A stretch of 64,000 nt of DNA from Planctomycetota bacterium. GTDB lineage: Bacteria; Planctomycetota; Phycisphaerae; Phycisphaerales; Zrk34. A program made the translations under genes and the position numbers. The notes beneath the pieces were generated by a model, which worked only from the letters and a program-made list of their open reading frames with translations, searched no databases and was not told where the DNA came from. The stretch covers positions 124,001-188,000 of the forward strand of contig WGMD01000007.1 of the NCBI GenBank assembly GCA_016125255.1, in the 5' to 3' direction. Shown here in pieces: positions 52,182-62,366 of this stretch (its first letter is position 1; every line of letters starts with the position of its first letter).

Positions 52182-53294
52182 ATGACCCATCCGCGCATCG
52201 ACCCCGCCGACATCCGCGTCCTGCCCCTCGCTGACCGCAAAAGCTTTATCGACATCACGCGCGCCGCCGCCGATCCCGACGCCCCTCCGCCCCCCGCCGG
52301 ACCCCTCGCCGCCGGCATCGACCAGCTCGCCGACGACATGCGCGACGCACGCCATCGCGGCGCGTCCGTCATGTGCGTCTACGGCGCCCACCTCATCAAA
52401 AACGGCTGCGCCCCCCTGATCAACCGCCTCGTCGAACACGGCTGGATCACCCATCTGGCCACCCAGGGCGCCGGCATCATTCACGACCTGGAATTCGCCT
52501 ACCAGGGCGCGTCGAGCGAATCCGTGCGCGACAATGCGCCCGTCGGGCGCTTCGGGACATGGGACGAGACCGGCCGATTCATCAACCTCGCCGCGACCGT
52601 CGGCTCGATTCACAACATGGGCTTCGGACAATCCGTCGGCGCGATGATGTGCGCCGGCGGACTCGTGCTGCCGACGCGCGATGAGCTGCGCTTCGCCGTC
52701 GCCGAGGACCCCGACGATGCGCTCACCGCCGCGCGGGCGGATCTGCTGTCGATGATCAATGCGTTCGACCTGCCCAAATATATCGAATTTCCCTCGCCGT
52801 TCGGCCAATATTCGATCACGCAGCAGGCATATGAACAGGGCGTCCCGCTGACCGTGCATCCGGGCGTCGGTTATGACATCTTCGCCTGTCATCCGATGTT
52901 CAATCTTCACGCCGGCGGCGCGATCGGCCGGGCCAGCGCGGCGGACTTTCATTCGTTCGCGCATGCGATGACCAATCTGAGCAACGGCGTGTACCTGTCG
53001 GTCGGGTCGGCGGTGATGAGTCCGCAGGTGTTCGAGAAGGCGTTCAGCGTGGCGAACAATCTGCGCGAAGGGCGCGGCGAGCCGTTCATCGAAGGCCATC
53101 GCATCACGGTGGTGGACATTCAGGAGTCGGGCGGATGGGACTGGAGCCGGGACGGCGAGCCGCCGATGGACCACCCCGCGTACTATCTGCGCTGGTGCAA
53201 GTCGTTTCATCGCATGAACGGCACGCTCTCGTACCTTCAGGCCGATAACCGCGTGCTGCTGCACAACCTCGTGGCCCGGCTGGGCGGGTCGTAA
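52182..53294 (+). CDS. Deoxyhypusine synthase-like protein
   Basis: 370 residues. The family core is [50 protein letters not shown] and [17 protein letters not shown], which form the NAD and polyamine site region of deoxyhypusine synthases. The region around the expected catalytic lysine (a W-G-K-type motif near the end) is not evident: the tail reads [24 protein letters not shown]. Bacteria lack eIF5A, so related enzymes may act on polyamines instead (homospermidine formation). Substrate is unresolved. Stands alone before metK. Confidence 0.75.
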   Translation: MTHPRIDPADIRVLPLADRKSFIDITRAAADPDAPPPPAGPLAAGIDQLADDMRDARHRGASVMCVYGAHLIKNGCAPLINRLVEHGWITHLATQGAGIIHDLEFAYQGASSESVRDNAPVGRFGTWDETGRFINLAATVGSIHNMGFGQSVGAMMCAGGLVLPTRDELRFAVAEDPDDALTAARADLLSMINAFDLPKYIEFPSPFGQYSITQQAYEQGVPLTVHPGVGYDIFACHPMFNLHAGGAIGRASAADFHSFAHAMTNLSNGVYLSVGSAVMSPQVFEKAFSVANNLREGRGEPFIEGHRITVVDIQESGGWDWSRDGEPPMDHPAYYLRWCKSFHRMNGTLSYLQADNRVLLHNLVARLGGS

Positions 53295-53436
53295 TGATTT
53301 TGCCGGTTGTGTTAACCTTTTGGCCCGGTTGACCGATACAATCCGGTCACTTGAATGGGACGATGCCCTGGGGTATAAGTACAGGGCTTGCGATCAGGGA
53401 ACACACTCCCCTTCCGACAACGACAAAGGAGCCGTC

Positions 53437-54621
53437 GTGGCTGTAAGTGCAAACAACGACAAGTACTTGTTCACCAGTGAATCCGTTTCGATGGGCCACC
53501 CCGACAAGGTGTCCGATCAGATTTCCGACGCGGTGCTCGACTCGCTTTTGGCGGTCGATCCGCGGGCGCGCGTGGCGTGCGAAACGCTGTGCACGACCGG
53601 ACTGGTCGTCATCGCCGGCGAAGTGACCGTGCACAACGACAAGGCGATCAAGGCGCTGGAACAGGTCGAAGAGACGGCTCGCAAGACGATCCGTGAAATC
53701 GGGTACACCGATGACCCGTCGATGAAGTTCGACGCCGAGAGCTGCGCGGTGATTCGCGCGCTGCACGCGCAGTCGACGGACATCGCGATGGGCGTGGACC
53801 GCGAAGGCGCGGGCGATCAGGGCATGATGTTCGGCTTCGCGTGCAGCGAGACGAAGGAGCTCATGCCCCTGCCGATCCAACTCGCGCACCGGCTGATGGA
53901 CCAGCACGTCGCCGTCCGCCGCTCGGGCAAGATCAAAGGTCTGCGCCCCGACGCCAAGAGCCAGGTGACGGTCGAGTACGAAGGGCTCAAGCCCGTGCGC
54001 GTGCACACGATCGTGCTCTCGACGCAGCATCATCCGATGTGGAACGGCTCGGCGAAGCAGAAGAAGCTCCGCGACGAAGTCATCAAGCACATCATCAAGC
54101 CGATGATCCCGGCGAAGATGTGGCACGATAAAGTGATCATTCACGTGAACCCGACGGGGCAGTTTGAAATCGGCGGGCCGCACGGCGACACCGGGCTCAC
54201 CGGCCGCAAGATCATCGTCGACACCTACGGCGGCCGCGGTCGTCACGGCGGCGGCGCCTTCTCCGGCAAGGACCCCTCGAAGGTCGATCGCAGCGCTGCG
54301 TACATGGCGCGCTACGTCGCCAAGAACATCGTGGCGGCGAAGCTCGCGGAGGTGTGCGAACTGCAATTGAGCTACGCCATCGGCGTCGCCGAGCCGACGA
54401 GCGTGCATGTGGACTGCTTCGGCACCAACACCGTCGCGCCCGAGCTGATCACCGAACTGGTGCGCGAGAACTTCGACCTCACGCCGCGCGGCATCATCTC
54501 GACGCTGCGCCTGCGTCGGCCCATTTATCGTCAGACCGCCTTCCACGGCCACTTCGGCAACCCCGACTTCAGTTGGGAAAAGACCGACAAGGCGGCCGCG
54601 CTGGCACGGGCGGCCAAATAA
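53437..54621 (+). CDS. metK: S-adenosylmethionine synthetase
   Basis: 394 residues from a GTG at 53437, fitting AAAGGAG seven bases upstream; the ATG-like start at 53320 would add a poor N-terminus. Motifs: [37 protein letters not shown] and [19 protein letters not shown]. It makes SAM from ATP and methionine. The 140-bp leader holds two small hairpins (GACCG/CGGTC at about 53331-53348, GCCCTG/CAGGGC at 53365-53387) but I cannot match it to a known SAM riboswitch. ptsI follows 75 bp later. Confidence 0.97.
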   Translation: MAVSANNDKYLFTSESVSMGHPDKVSDQISDAVLDSLLAVDPRARVACETLCTTGLVVIAGEVTVHNDKAIKALEQVEETARKTIREIGYTDDPSMKFDAESCAVIRALHAQSTDIAMGVDREGAGDQGMMFGFACSETKELMPLPIQLAHRLMDQHVAVRRSGKIKGLRPDAKSQVTVEYEGLKPVRVHTIVLSTQHHPMWNGSAKQKKLRDEVIKHIIKPMIPAKMWHDKVIIHVNPTGQFEIGGPHGDTGLTGRKIIVDTYGGRGRHGGGAFSGKDPSKVDRSAAYMARYVAKNIVAAKLAEVCELQLSYAIGVAEPTSVHVDCFGTNTVAPELITELVRENFDLTPRGIISTLRLRRPIYRQTAFHGHFGNPDFSWEKTDKAAALARAAK

Positions 54622-54696
54622 ACTTCGACCCGTTCGATCTCCGACCGGGGTCGACCGCGACGACAGCAGCAGGGATGGCCACAGCGCAGTCGAACG

Positions 54697-56454
54697 ATGG
54701 AAATCAAAAAGGGCATCCCGGTTTCTCCCGGCGTGGCGATCTGCCCCGCGGTCGTCGTCGACGTTGAAGACTATTCGATCCCCCGACGCACCGTCGTTCA
54801 CAAGGACCTGCCCCGCCAGCACGCCCGGCTCGACGAAGCCGTCGGCCGCGCCATCCAGGAACTGGCCACCCTGCAGAACCAGGTCGAAGCGGACCACGGC
54901 CCGGAACTCGCCGCCATCTTCGGGTTCCACATGGGCATGCTCCGCGATCAGGCCCTCATCGATCGCATCCATGAACTCGTCGACCGCGAGCGCGTCACCG
55001 CCGAGTACGCCCTCGTGACCGTCATGCGGCGCTTCGCACAGACCTTCCTCGCACAAGCCAACGAAGTCTTCCGCGAACGTGTCGCCGACATCTACGATGT
55101 CGAAAAGCGCGTGCTGCACCAGTTGGTCGAGGACGTGCAGGCGGACCTGGCGGCGCTGGATCGTGAAGCGGTGATCGTGGCGCATGACCTGACCCCTTCG
55201 CAGACCGCCTCGCTGGACCGCAAGAACATCAAGGGCCTCGCCACCGACGCCGGCGGACGCACCAGCCATACCGCCATCGTCGCCCGTGCGCTGGGCATCC
55301 CCGCCGTCGTCGGCCTCGAAGACATCACCTCTGTCGTCACCAACACCGACACGATCATCATCGACGGCAATCGCGGGCTGGTCATCATCAACCCCGACGC
55401 CGAACAGACCGCCGAGTACACCGAATATCTCGAACGCATCCGAGTCCACACCGTTGAGCTCTCCGACCTGCGCCACCTTCCCGCGCAGACCACCGACGGC
55501 GTGCACATCAGCTTGCAGGCCAACATCGAATTCTCCGAGGAAATCCCCAACGCGCTGGAAAAAGGCGCCGAGGGCGTGGGCCTCTACCGCACCGAATATC
55601 TGTATTTGTCGACGGAAACCGAGCCGGATGAGCAGACGCAGTACGATGCGTTCGTGCGTGCGATCAAGCACATCAAGGGCAAGTCCCTGACGATCCGCAC
55701 GCTCGACCTCGGCGCCGACAAGTACACGCAGCGTCAGGCCCGCACGCCCGAGTCCAACCCGTTTCTGGGTTGCCGGTCGATCCGGTTCTGCCTTCAGAAC
55801 CTGACGATGTTCAAGACGCACCTCAACGCCATCATGCGGGCCAGCGCCCACGGCAAAATCCGCGTGATGTTCCCGCTGATCTCGAACATGCTCGAGCTGC
55901 GGCAGGCGCGGATGATCCTCCATGACGTGATGGAGGACCTGGAGGAACGGAACATTCCCTTTGACCGCGATGTGTCGGTGGGCATGATGGTCGAAGTGCC
56001 GTCGGCGGCGCTGATGGCCAAGACGTTCGCCGGCGAGGTGGACTTTTTCTCCATCGGGACCAACGATCTGGTGCAGTACACGCTCGCCGTCGACCGGGGC
56101 AATGAGCATGTGGCGAACCTCTACAGCCCGGCGCACCCCGCGGTGCTGGGGCTTATCAAGGACGTCATCCGGGCGGCCAAGCGCGGCAGCATCGACGTGT
56201 CGTGCTGCGGCGAAATGGCCGGTGAAGTCGAATACGCGATGCTGCTGGTGGGCATGGGACTCAGAACCCTGTCCATGACGCCGGCGGCGATCCCGGAGAT
56301 CAAGCAGATCCTCCGGGCGGTTTCGGTCAAGGATTGCGAACGCGTGGCTCGTCGTGTCGCGAGCTATGATTCTGAGCGGCAGGTGCTAAACTATCTGCGC
56401 GAAGAGACACGGAAAGTCGTCCCGGCGATCTTCGATGGGCGTGCCATCGTGTAG
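54697..56454 (+). CDS. ptsI: Phosphoenolpyruvate-protein phosphotransferase (EI)
   Basis: 585 residues, normal for PTS enzyme I. Phospho-accepting H191 lies in DAGGRTSHTAIVARALGIPAVVG. The C-terminal PEP-binding barrel has GVGLYRTEYLYL, NPFLGCRSIRF, VGMMVEVPSAALMA, FFSIGTNDLVQYTLAVDR and CGEMAG. It moves phosphate from PEP to HPr. No HPr or sugar-specific EII gene is adjacent, so it may serve regulation more than sugar uptake. Confidence 0.96.
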   Translation: MEIKKGIPVSPGVAICPAVVVDVEDYSIPRRTVVHKDLPRQHARLDEAVGRAIQELATLQNQVEADHGPELAAIFGFHMGMLRDQALIDRIHELVDRERVTAEYALVTVMRRFAQTFLAQANEVFRERVADIYDVEKRVLHQLVEDVQADLAALDREAVIVAHDLTPSQTASLDRKNIKGLATDAGGRTSHTAIVARALGIPAVVGLEDITSVVTNTDTIIIDGNRGLVIINPDAEQTAEYTEYLERIRVHTVELSDLRHLPAQTTDGVHISLQANIEFSEEIPNALEKGAEGVGLYRTEYLYLSTETEPDEQTQYDAFVRAIKHIKGKSLTIRTLDLGADKYTQRQARTPESNPFLGCRSIRFCLQNLTMFKTHLNAIMRASAHGKIRVMFPLISNMLELRQARMILHDVMEDLEERNIPFDRDVSVGMMVEVPSAALMAKTFAGEVDFFSIGTNDLVQYTLAVDRGNEHVANLYSPAHPAVLGLIKDVIRAAKRGSIDVSCCGEMAGEVEYAMLLVGMGLRTLSMTPAAIPEIKQILRAVSVKDCERVARRVASYDSERQVLNYLREETRKVVPAIFDGRAIV

Positions 56455-56612
56455 GGCCAAAAAGCCCTCTGATTGCGGGACGAAATAGATCATCGCGACG
56501 GCCGGCGCTCCCGATTTCCGGTAGAGCGGGCCGACGCCCAACAGACTCCGCCCCGCGGTATCGATGCATTCGCATCCCGCGTGCGGCGACGGAGTCGGGA
56601 AAAGTCCGCCTC

Positions 56613-58985
56613 ATGCCAACTCAGGAAATGCTGATCAACTATGTCCCCGGCGAGGAATGCCGTATCGCCATCGTCGAGGACGGCCGTCTTGAAGAGCTCT
56701 ACACCGAACGCACCAGTGCCGACCTGCACGTGGGTAATATCTATCGCGGGCGCGTGACGAACGTCGAGCCGTCCATTCAGGCCGCCTTCGTCGACTTCGG
56801 CCTCGAACGCGCCGGATTCCTGCACATCACCGATCTGCACCCGCGCTATTTCCCCGGCCAGAAGCAGGAGGAAACCGAGCGCGTCGGCCACAAAACCCCC
56901 CGCCGCGAGCGACCGCCGATGCAGCACGCACTGCGCCGCGGGCAGGAGATCATCGTGCAGGTGCTCAAGGAAGGCATCGGCACCAAGGGCCCGACGCTCA
57001 CAAGCTACCTGTCCATCCCCGGTCGCTTTCTCGTCATGATGCCCGCCATGGAGCGGCACGGCGTCTCGCGCAAGATCGAAGACATGGACAAGCGCCGCGA
57101 CGTGCGCAAGATTCTCGATGAGCTGGACCCGCCCGAAAACTTCGGGTTCATCGTCCGCACCGCCGGCTTCGATCGCACAAAGACCGAACTGAAGCGCGAC
57201 TTGAACTATCTGCTGCGTCTGTGGAAGGACATCGAGACGCGCAAGAAGATCGGCAAGGGGCCGACCGATCTGTACATCGAATCCGACCTGATCATCCGCA
57301 CGCTCCGCGACGTGATGACCAGCGACGTGAAGCGCATCGTCGTCGACGACTACACCGCCGCCGTCCGCGCCAAGCAGTTTCTGCGGATCGCCATGCCGCG
57401 TTCCACGACCAGCGTGATCTATCACAAAGGCCCGATGCCGCTCTTTGACAGCTTTGGCATCGAACAGCAGATTCAGCAGATCAACGACCGTCAGGTCCCG
57501 CTCAAGTGCGGCGGCTCGCTCGTGTTCGACTCGACGGAGGCGCTGGTCGCCATCGACGTCAACAGCGGCAAATTCCGCGACGCGAAGGACTCGGAGGAGT
57601 CGGCCTACCGCACGAACCTCGAAGCGGTCGACGAAATCGCGCGACAACTTCGCCTGCGCGATCTGGGCGGGCTGCTCGTGTTGGACCTCATCGACATGTA
57701 CGTGCATCGCCACCGCAGGGAAGTCGAGCGGCGGTTCAAGGAGGCGATGAAAAAGGACCGCGCCCGCACGAAAATGCTCAAGATCAGCGAGCTGGGCATG
57801 CTCGAGATGACCCGCCAGCGCATGCGGCCGTCCCTCAAGAAATCGATCTACAACGAATGCCCCACGTGCGGCGGCAGCGGTCAGGTCCTTTCCGCCGAGT
57901 CGGTCGTGCTTCAGGTGATGCGCCGCCTCGCCGTGGCGATCAGCGCCGACCGCGTGGGCCGGGCGGAGCTTTTGGCGCACCCGGAAGTGGTGACGGAACT
58001 GAGCAACCGCAAGCGCGATGCGCTGGTGCGGCTCGAGCAGGCGTCGGGCAAGGCGATCCGTGTCAAGATCGATCCGGCGGCGGGCCCCGATGCCGTGCGC
58101 CTCGTCTGTTATGACGCCAGCGGCAACCAGATTGATCTGGACAAGCTGCCTTCGCCGCGCATGCCCAGGTTCACCGAGGCGGACGAAATTTCCGTCGAGG
58201 ATGTGAAGCGCTACGCGGCGGAAAACAGCGGCGGGGCGCCGATCGAAGACGACATCGACGACATGGATCTCGACGACGAAGGCGACGAACCGATGACGCG
58301 GCCCGCGGGCAAGTCGGAGCCGATCGAGCCGGCGGCGGCATCGAGCGGCGAGGCGGCGGGCATCGAAGGCGGCGGCAAGAAGAAGCGACGCCGGCGTCGA
58401 CGTCGCCGCGGTCGCGGCGGCGATGCGTCCGAAGGCGGCGCGGCGGAAGTGACGACCGAGTCGGTCGTCGAGCATGACGATGAAGCGGACCACGCGGACG
58501 AGCCGGACGGCGCGGCGGAGATGGACGCCGGCGAGGAATCGCATGAGGAGGCCGGCGAGGGCGCGGCTGCTGGGCCGGTGGAAGTGGAATATGACGAGAA
58601 CGGGGAGCCGATCAAGAAGCGTCGGCGTCGTCGGCGCGGAGGGCGTCGTCATCGCAAGCGCCGCGAGCAGGCGGCCGCCGCCGCAGCAGCGGCGAGCGGC
58701 GCGGCCCCGAAGGCGGATGCGCCTGACGTGATGAGCAATGGTTACGAAGGCGACGACGTGCCGATGCCCGAAGAGGACGAGCCGCAGCCGATGCACCACA
58801 GCGCCGACGCGGACGCGCACGATGCTTCCGACGGCAACGGACAGGACGCCGCGGGCCAACCCAAGAAAAAGCGCCGCCGCCGACGGCGTCGCGGGCGCGG
58901 CGGCAACGGCGGCGAAGCGCCGGCCGGTTCGTCCGATGGCGGTTCGTCCGACGCCCCGCAGGACACAGGTGAACCGACATCATGA
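56613..58985 (+). CDS. Ribonuclease E/G with disordered charged tail
   Basis: 790 residues. The catalytic half has an S1 domain (LHVGNIYRGRVTNVEPSIQAAFVDFGLERAGFLH), a 5'-sensor/RNase H-like region and the DNase I-like active site (ALVAIDVNSGKFR, LVLDLIDMY), then the Zn-link CPTCGGSG. The last 230 residues are low complexity: three arginine clusters (such as [15 protein letters not shown]) separated by acidic, alanine-rich stretches. They would bind RNA or partner proteins, as in an RNA-degradosome scaffold. Its stop overlaps the dxr start (ATGA). Confidence 0.93.
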   Translation: MPTQEMLINYVPGEECRIAIVEDGRLEELYTERTSADLHVGNIYRGRVTNVEPSIQAAFVDFGLERAGFLHITDLHPRYFPGQKQEETERVGHKTPRRERPPMQHALRRGQEIIVQVLKEGIGTKGPTLTSYLSIPGRFLVMMPAMERHGVSRKIEDMDKRRDVRKILDELDPPENFGFIVRTAGFDRTKTELKRDLNYLLRLWKDIETRKKIGKGPTDLYIESDLIIRTLRDVMTSDVKRIVVDDYTAAVRAKQFLRIAMPRSTTSVIYHKGPMPLFDSFGIEQQIQQINDRQVPLKCGGSLVFDSTEALVAIDVNSGKFRDAKDSEESAYRTNLEAVDEIARQLRLRDLGGLLVLDLIDMYVHRHRREVERRFKEAMKKDRARTKMLKISELGMLEMTRQRMRPSLKKSIYNECPTCGGSGQVLSAESVVLQVMRRLAVAISADRVGRAELLAHPEVVTELSNRKRDALVRLEQASGKAIRVKIDPAAGPDAVRLVCYDASGNQIDLDKLPSPRMPRFTEADEISVEDVKRYAAENSGGAPIEDDIDDMDLDDEGDEPMTRPAGKSEPIEPAAASSGEAAGIEGGGKKKRRRRRRRRGRGGDASEGGAAEVTTESVVEHDDEADHADEPDGAAEMDAGEESHEEAGEGAAAGPVEVEYDENGEPIKKRRRRRRGGRRHRKRREQAAAAAAAASGAAPKADAPDVMSNGYEGDDVPMPEEDEPQPMHHSADADAHDASDGNGQDAAGQPKKKRRRRRRRGRGGNGGEAPAGSSDGGSSDAPQDTGEPTS

Positions 58986-60154
58986 GCGCCCCTCCCCACC
59001 GCAAACTCATTCTGCTCGGCTCCACCGGCAGCATCGGCGTCAATACGCTGCGCGTCGTCGAGAACCTCGACGGGCAATATGAAGTCGTCGGCATGGCGGC
59101 CGGCCGCAACGTCGATCTGCTCATCGAGCAGGCCGGAAAATTCAACGTCCAGCGCCTGGCCATCAGCGATGAAGCCGGCGCCGCCAAAGTCAAAGCGGCG
59201 ATTCCGGGGGCGACGATCTTCGCCGGCCCGGACGCGGCGCAGCAGCTTGTCGCCACGACCGACGCCCACATGCTCGCCGCCGCCATCGTCGGCGCCGCCG
59301 GTCTGCCCGCCACGCTGACCGCCATCGAGCGCGGCATGGACATCGCGCTGGCCAACAAGGAAACGCTTGTCGCCGCCGGCGAACTGGTCATGCCGCTCGT
59401 CAAAAAACATGGCGTGCATCTCTTGCCGGTCGACTCGGAGCACTCGGCGATCTTTCAGTGCATGCAGACCGCCGACGCGTCGCAGAACGGCAAGGCGATC
59501 AAGCGCATCGTGCTCACGGCCTCCGGCGGGCCCTTCCGCCGCGCATCGCTGGAAACGATCCGGCACGCGACGGTTGACGAAGCACTCAAACATCCGACCT
59601 GGCGCATGGGCCCCAAGATCACGATCGACTCGGCGACGATGATGAACAAGGCGCTGGAGATCATCGAGGCGCATTGGCTCTTTAACCTCGGGTCCGACCG
59701 GATCGAGGTGATCATTCATCCCCAGTCGATCGCGCACAGCTTCGTGGAGTTCGCGGATCATTCGGTGCTGGCGCAGCTCGGCTCGCCGGACATGAAGACG
59801 CCGATTCAGTATGCGCTGACCTGGCCTCAGCGGACGGGCGGATGTTCGGAGCCGATGGATTGGACGGCGCTGAGCAAGCTGGATTTCGAGCAGCCGGATC
59901 ATGTGCGATTTCCGGCGCTGAAGCTGGCGTACAAGGTCGTCGATCGCGGGGGCACGAGCGGGGCGATTCTTAATGCGGCGAACGAAGAGGCGGTCGCGGC
60001 GTTTCTGGACGGAAAAATTGAGTTCGGCCGCATCGTGGACCTGAACGCGGAGGCGTTAGAAACCGTACAATCGGAGCCGGCGACCGATTTGAAGACGATA
60101 CTTTCGGCGGATCGCGCGGCCCGGGCGTTTGTCCGGCGGCGAATTGGTCGATAG
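58982..60154 (+). CDS. dxr: 1-deoxy-D-xylulose 5-phosphate reductoisomerase
   Basis: 390 residues. NADPH site LILLGSTGSIGVNTL; then ALANKETLVAAGELV, the metal/substrate site LPVDSEHSAIFQC, TASGGPFR, HPTWRMGPKITIDSATMMNKALEIIEA and HPQSIAHSFVEF. It converts DXP to MEP, the second step of the MEP isoprenoid route. Its ATG overlaps the RNase stop, so it is coupled to it. rseP follows after a hairpin. Confidence 0.97.
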   Translation: MSAPPHRKLILLGSTGSIGVNTLRVVENLDGQYEVVGMAAGRNVDLLIEQAGKFNVQRLAISDEAGAAKVKAAIPGATIFAGPDAAQQLVATTDAHMLAAAIVGAAGLPATLTAIERGMDIALANKETLVAAGELVMPLVKKHGVHLLPVDSEHSAIFQCMQTADASQNGKAIKRIVLTASGGPFRRASLETIRHATVDEALKHPTWRMGPKITIDSATMMNKALEIIEAHWLFNLGSDRIEVIIHPQSIAHSFVEFADHSVLAQLGSPDMKTPIQYALTWPQRTGGCSEPMDWTALSKLDFEQPDHVRFPALKLAYKVVDRGGTSGAILNAANEEAVAAFLDGKIEFGRIVDLNAEALETVQSEPATDLKTILSADRAARAFVRRRIGR

Positions 60155-60178
60155 TGTCAGACGGGATGGCTCAGCCGC

Positions 60179-60194
60179 GCGGGGCAAGCCCCGC
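60179..60194. repeat. GC-rich hairpin between dxr and rseP
   Basis: GCGGGGC(AA)GCCCCGC: a 7-bp perfect stem with a 2-base loop in the context TCAGCCGCGC...CGCTAAATGG. Similar in style to the nuo hairpin repeats but different in sequence. No T-run follows. Confidence 0.55.
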
Positions 60195-60233
60195 CGCTAA
60201 ATGGATGCGGCGTTTTACGTCAGCGGAGTGGAC

Positions 60234-62336
60234 ATGGAATTGACTTCAAACATCAGCGGGACCTGGGCGATGATCCTTCTCGTCCTCGGTTTCGGGTTCA
60301 TCATCTTCGTCCACGAGCTGGGCCACTTCCTCGTCGCCAAATGGGTCGGCATCAAGGTCTCACAGTTCGCCATCGGGTTCGGGCATGCGCTGCTCTGTTG
60401 GCGCAAGGGCATCGGGTTCCGCGTCGGCACGACCGAACCCGACTACAACCGCCGCATCGCGCAGCATCTGGGCGCGGAGCTCGATCCGCATTCGGGCGTG
60501 CCGACGCGCAACGGACGGCTGCTGACCGCGTCGGAAATCGAATCCGCCAATCGCGAGCTGGGCCTGGGCGAAACGGAGTATCGGCTCAACTGGATGCCGC
60601 TGGGCGGGTACGTCAAGATGCTCGGACAGGATGACATGGACCCGACGGCCCTGTCGGACGATCCGCGCGCGTTCAACAACAAGCCGGTGTGGGCGCGCGT
60701 CTGCGTCGTCAGCGCGGGCGTGATCATGAACGCCATCTTCGCGGTGATTTTCTTCCAGATCGCTTTTCTGCACGGCGTGGAGTTCCCGCCGGCGATCGTC
60801 GGTTCGGTCGAGCCCGACTCCCCCGCCGCCATGACGGCGGCGCGCGAACATCCGGAACTGGTCGGGCTTCAGTCCGGCGACCGGATCGTGCTCGTCGACG
60901 GCTCGGAGCCCAGCGACTTCACCAGCGTGCGGATCGCTTCGGCGCTGGCGGCGCGCGGCAAGCCGGTCGAACTGGTCGTGGAGCGCCCGAGTCTGGACGG
61001 ATCCAGTCAGCGGTTGACCTTCAACATGACGCCGGAGGCGAGCAAGGACATGGAGGGCCTGCAGCATGTGGGCATCCAGCCGCCGGATAATCTGCAGGTC
61101 GTGAGCAAGGTGAAGCCGGATTCTGATCTGGCGACGTCGCTGGCGAAGATGGGTATCCGCCCCGGCATGACGCTCACGCAGGTCGACGGCCGGCCGGTCA
61201 GCGAGCAGTGGCAGGTCGATCGATTGATCCAGCAATCCGGCGGCAAGGAAATGTCGTTTCTGTTTCACGATGATCAGGGCGACGCGACGTACACCGCCCG
61301 GCCGACGCCTTTCGAGTACAAATCGATCCCCGCGCCGGAGGACAGTCAGCAGGCGGTGCGTCACGTGCTGGGCCTCGTCCCGCCGGTGAAGATCGCGGAG
61401 TTGACGGACGACTCGGCGGTCAAGGGCGTTTTGCAGGCGGGCGACATCGTCGCATCGCTGGCGGATACGCCCTGGCCGACGTTGCCGATGGTGATGTACC
61501 TGATCACGACGAGCGAGGCGCCGACGCTGCCGATCACGGTCATTCGCGACGGCAAACGGATGGACCTGACGGTCACGCCGGCCCACAAGGTCATGTCCAA
61601 GCCGAAGCTCGGCGTCGCGCTGGAGTGGGCGATCGATGCGCCGATCGTCGCCAGCGTGCTTGAGGACTCGCCGTTCGCGTCGCTGAATCTCAAACCCGGC
61701 ACGGTGCTGGATCGCATCGGCGACCATCCGATCGCCGGTTACGCCGACATTTGCCTGGCGGTGCAATCCGCCAAGCCCGGCGCCGTGGATGTCACCTGCA
61801 AGTTGCCCGTCGAAGGCGTCGCGCCGCAGACGCAACCTTTCGATTTGACGCAGGCGACGATCGATCACGCCCGCGCGATTCAATGGGACGCCAAGCTCCC
61901 GCTGTTCGTCCCGCAGCGCGTCATGCAGCGGGCGGACAATGCATGGGACGCCATCGGCATCGGCCTCGACAAGACGCATCTGTTCATGATGCAGACCTAC
62001 GTGACGCTTCAGCGCCTGATCTTCGACCACACCGTCCAGATCAAGAACCTGCGCGGCCCGGTGGGCATCGCCGTCGAAGGCACCAAGATCGCCGAGCAGG
62101 GTTACGCCTACCTGTTCTTCTTCATGGGCCTCATCAGCATCAACCTCGCCGTGATCAATTTCCTGCCCCTGCCGATCGTCGACGGCGGGCTGTTCGTGCT
62201 CTTGATGATCGAAAAGGCGCGCGGCCGGCCCGTCTCGCCGCAGATTCAGTCGGCGATCACCGTCGCCGGCCTCATCCTGCTCGGCACGATCTTCCTTGTC
62301 GTGACCTTCCACGATATCGGCCGCATCTTCGGCTGA
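60234..62336 (+). CDS. rseP: Site-2 protease RseP-type metalloprotease with several PDZ modules
   Basis: 700 residues from MELTSNISGT, with GCGGAG upstream; an ATG at 60201 is also in frame. Zinc site H27-E-L-G-H31 in the first membrane helix. Between this and the C-terminal helices (LFFFMGLISINLAVINFLPLPIVDGG, with the third zinc ligand region) lie about four PDZ-like modules (near VGSVEPDSPAA, VVSKVKPDSDLA, IAELTDDSAVKGVL and VASVLEDSPFASL). Most RseP proteins have one or two. It cleaves membrane proteins such as anti-sigma factors, so it could act on the FecR regulator here. Confidence 0.93.
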   Translation: MELTSNISGTWAMILLVLGFGFIIFVHELGHFLVAKWVGIKVSQFAIGFGHALLCWRKGIGFRVGTTEPDYNRRIAQHLGAELDPHSGVPTRNGRLLTASEIESANRELGLGETEYRLNWMPLGGYVKMLGQDDMDPTALSDDPRAFNNKPVWARVCVVSAGVIMNAIFAVIFFQIAFLHGVEFPPAIVGSVEPDSPAAMTAAREHPELVGLQSGDRIVLVDGSEPSDFTSVRIASALAARGKPVELVVERPSLDGSSQRLTFNMTPEASKDMEGLQHVGIQPPDNLQVVSKVKPDSDLATSLAKMGIRPGMTLTQVDGRPVSEQWQVDRLIQQSGGKEMSFLFHDDQGDATYTARPTPFEYKSIPAPEDSQQAVRHVLGLVPPVKIAELTDDSAVKGVLQAGDIVASLADTPWPTLPMVMYLITTSEAPTLPITVIRDGKRMDLTVTPAHKVMSKPKLGVALEWAIDAPIVASVLEDSPFASLNLKPGTVLDRIGDHPIAGYADICLAVQSAKPGAVDVTCKLPVEGVAPQTQPFDLTQATIDHARAIQWDAKLPLFVPQRVMQRADNAWDAIGIGLDKTHLFMMQTYVTLQRLIFDHTVQIKNLRGPVGIAVEGTKIAEQGYAYLFFFMGLISINLAVINFLPLPIVDGGLFVLLMIEKARGRPVSPQIQSAITVAGLILLGTIFLVVTFHDIGRIFG

Positions 62337-62366
62337 CCGATTCGCATTGCATGCCGTGATGCGGTT

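Noticed and set aside
53295-53436. SAM riboswitch before metK
   Set aside because: Two small hairpins exist, but no conserved core of SAM-I, SAM-II, SAM/SAH or SAM-IV types could be recognised.
53347-56136. 929-codon minus-strand frame opposite metK and ptsI
   Set aside because: Shadow of two conserved enzymes; low-complexity product.
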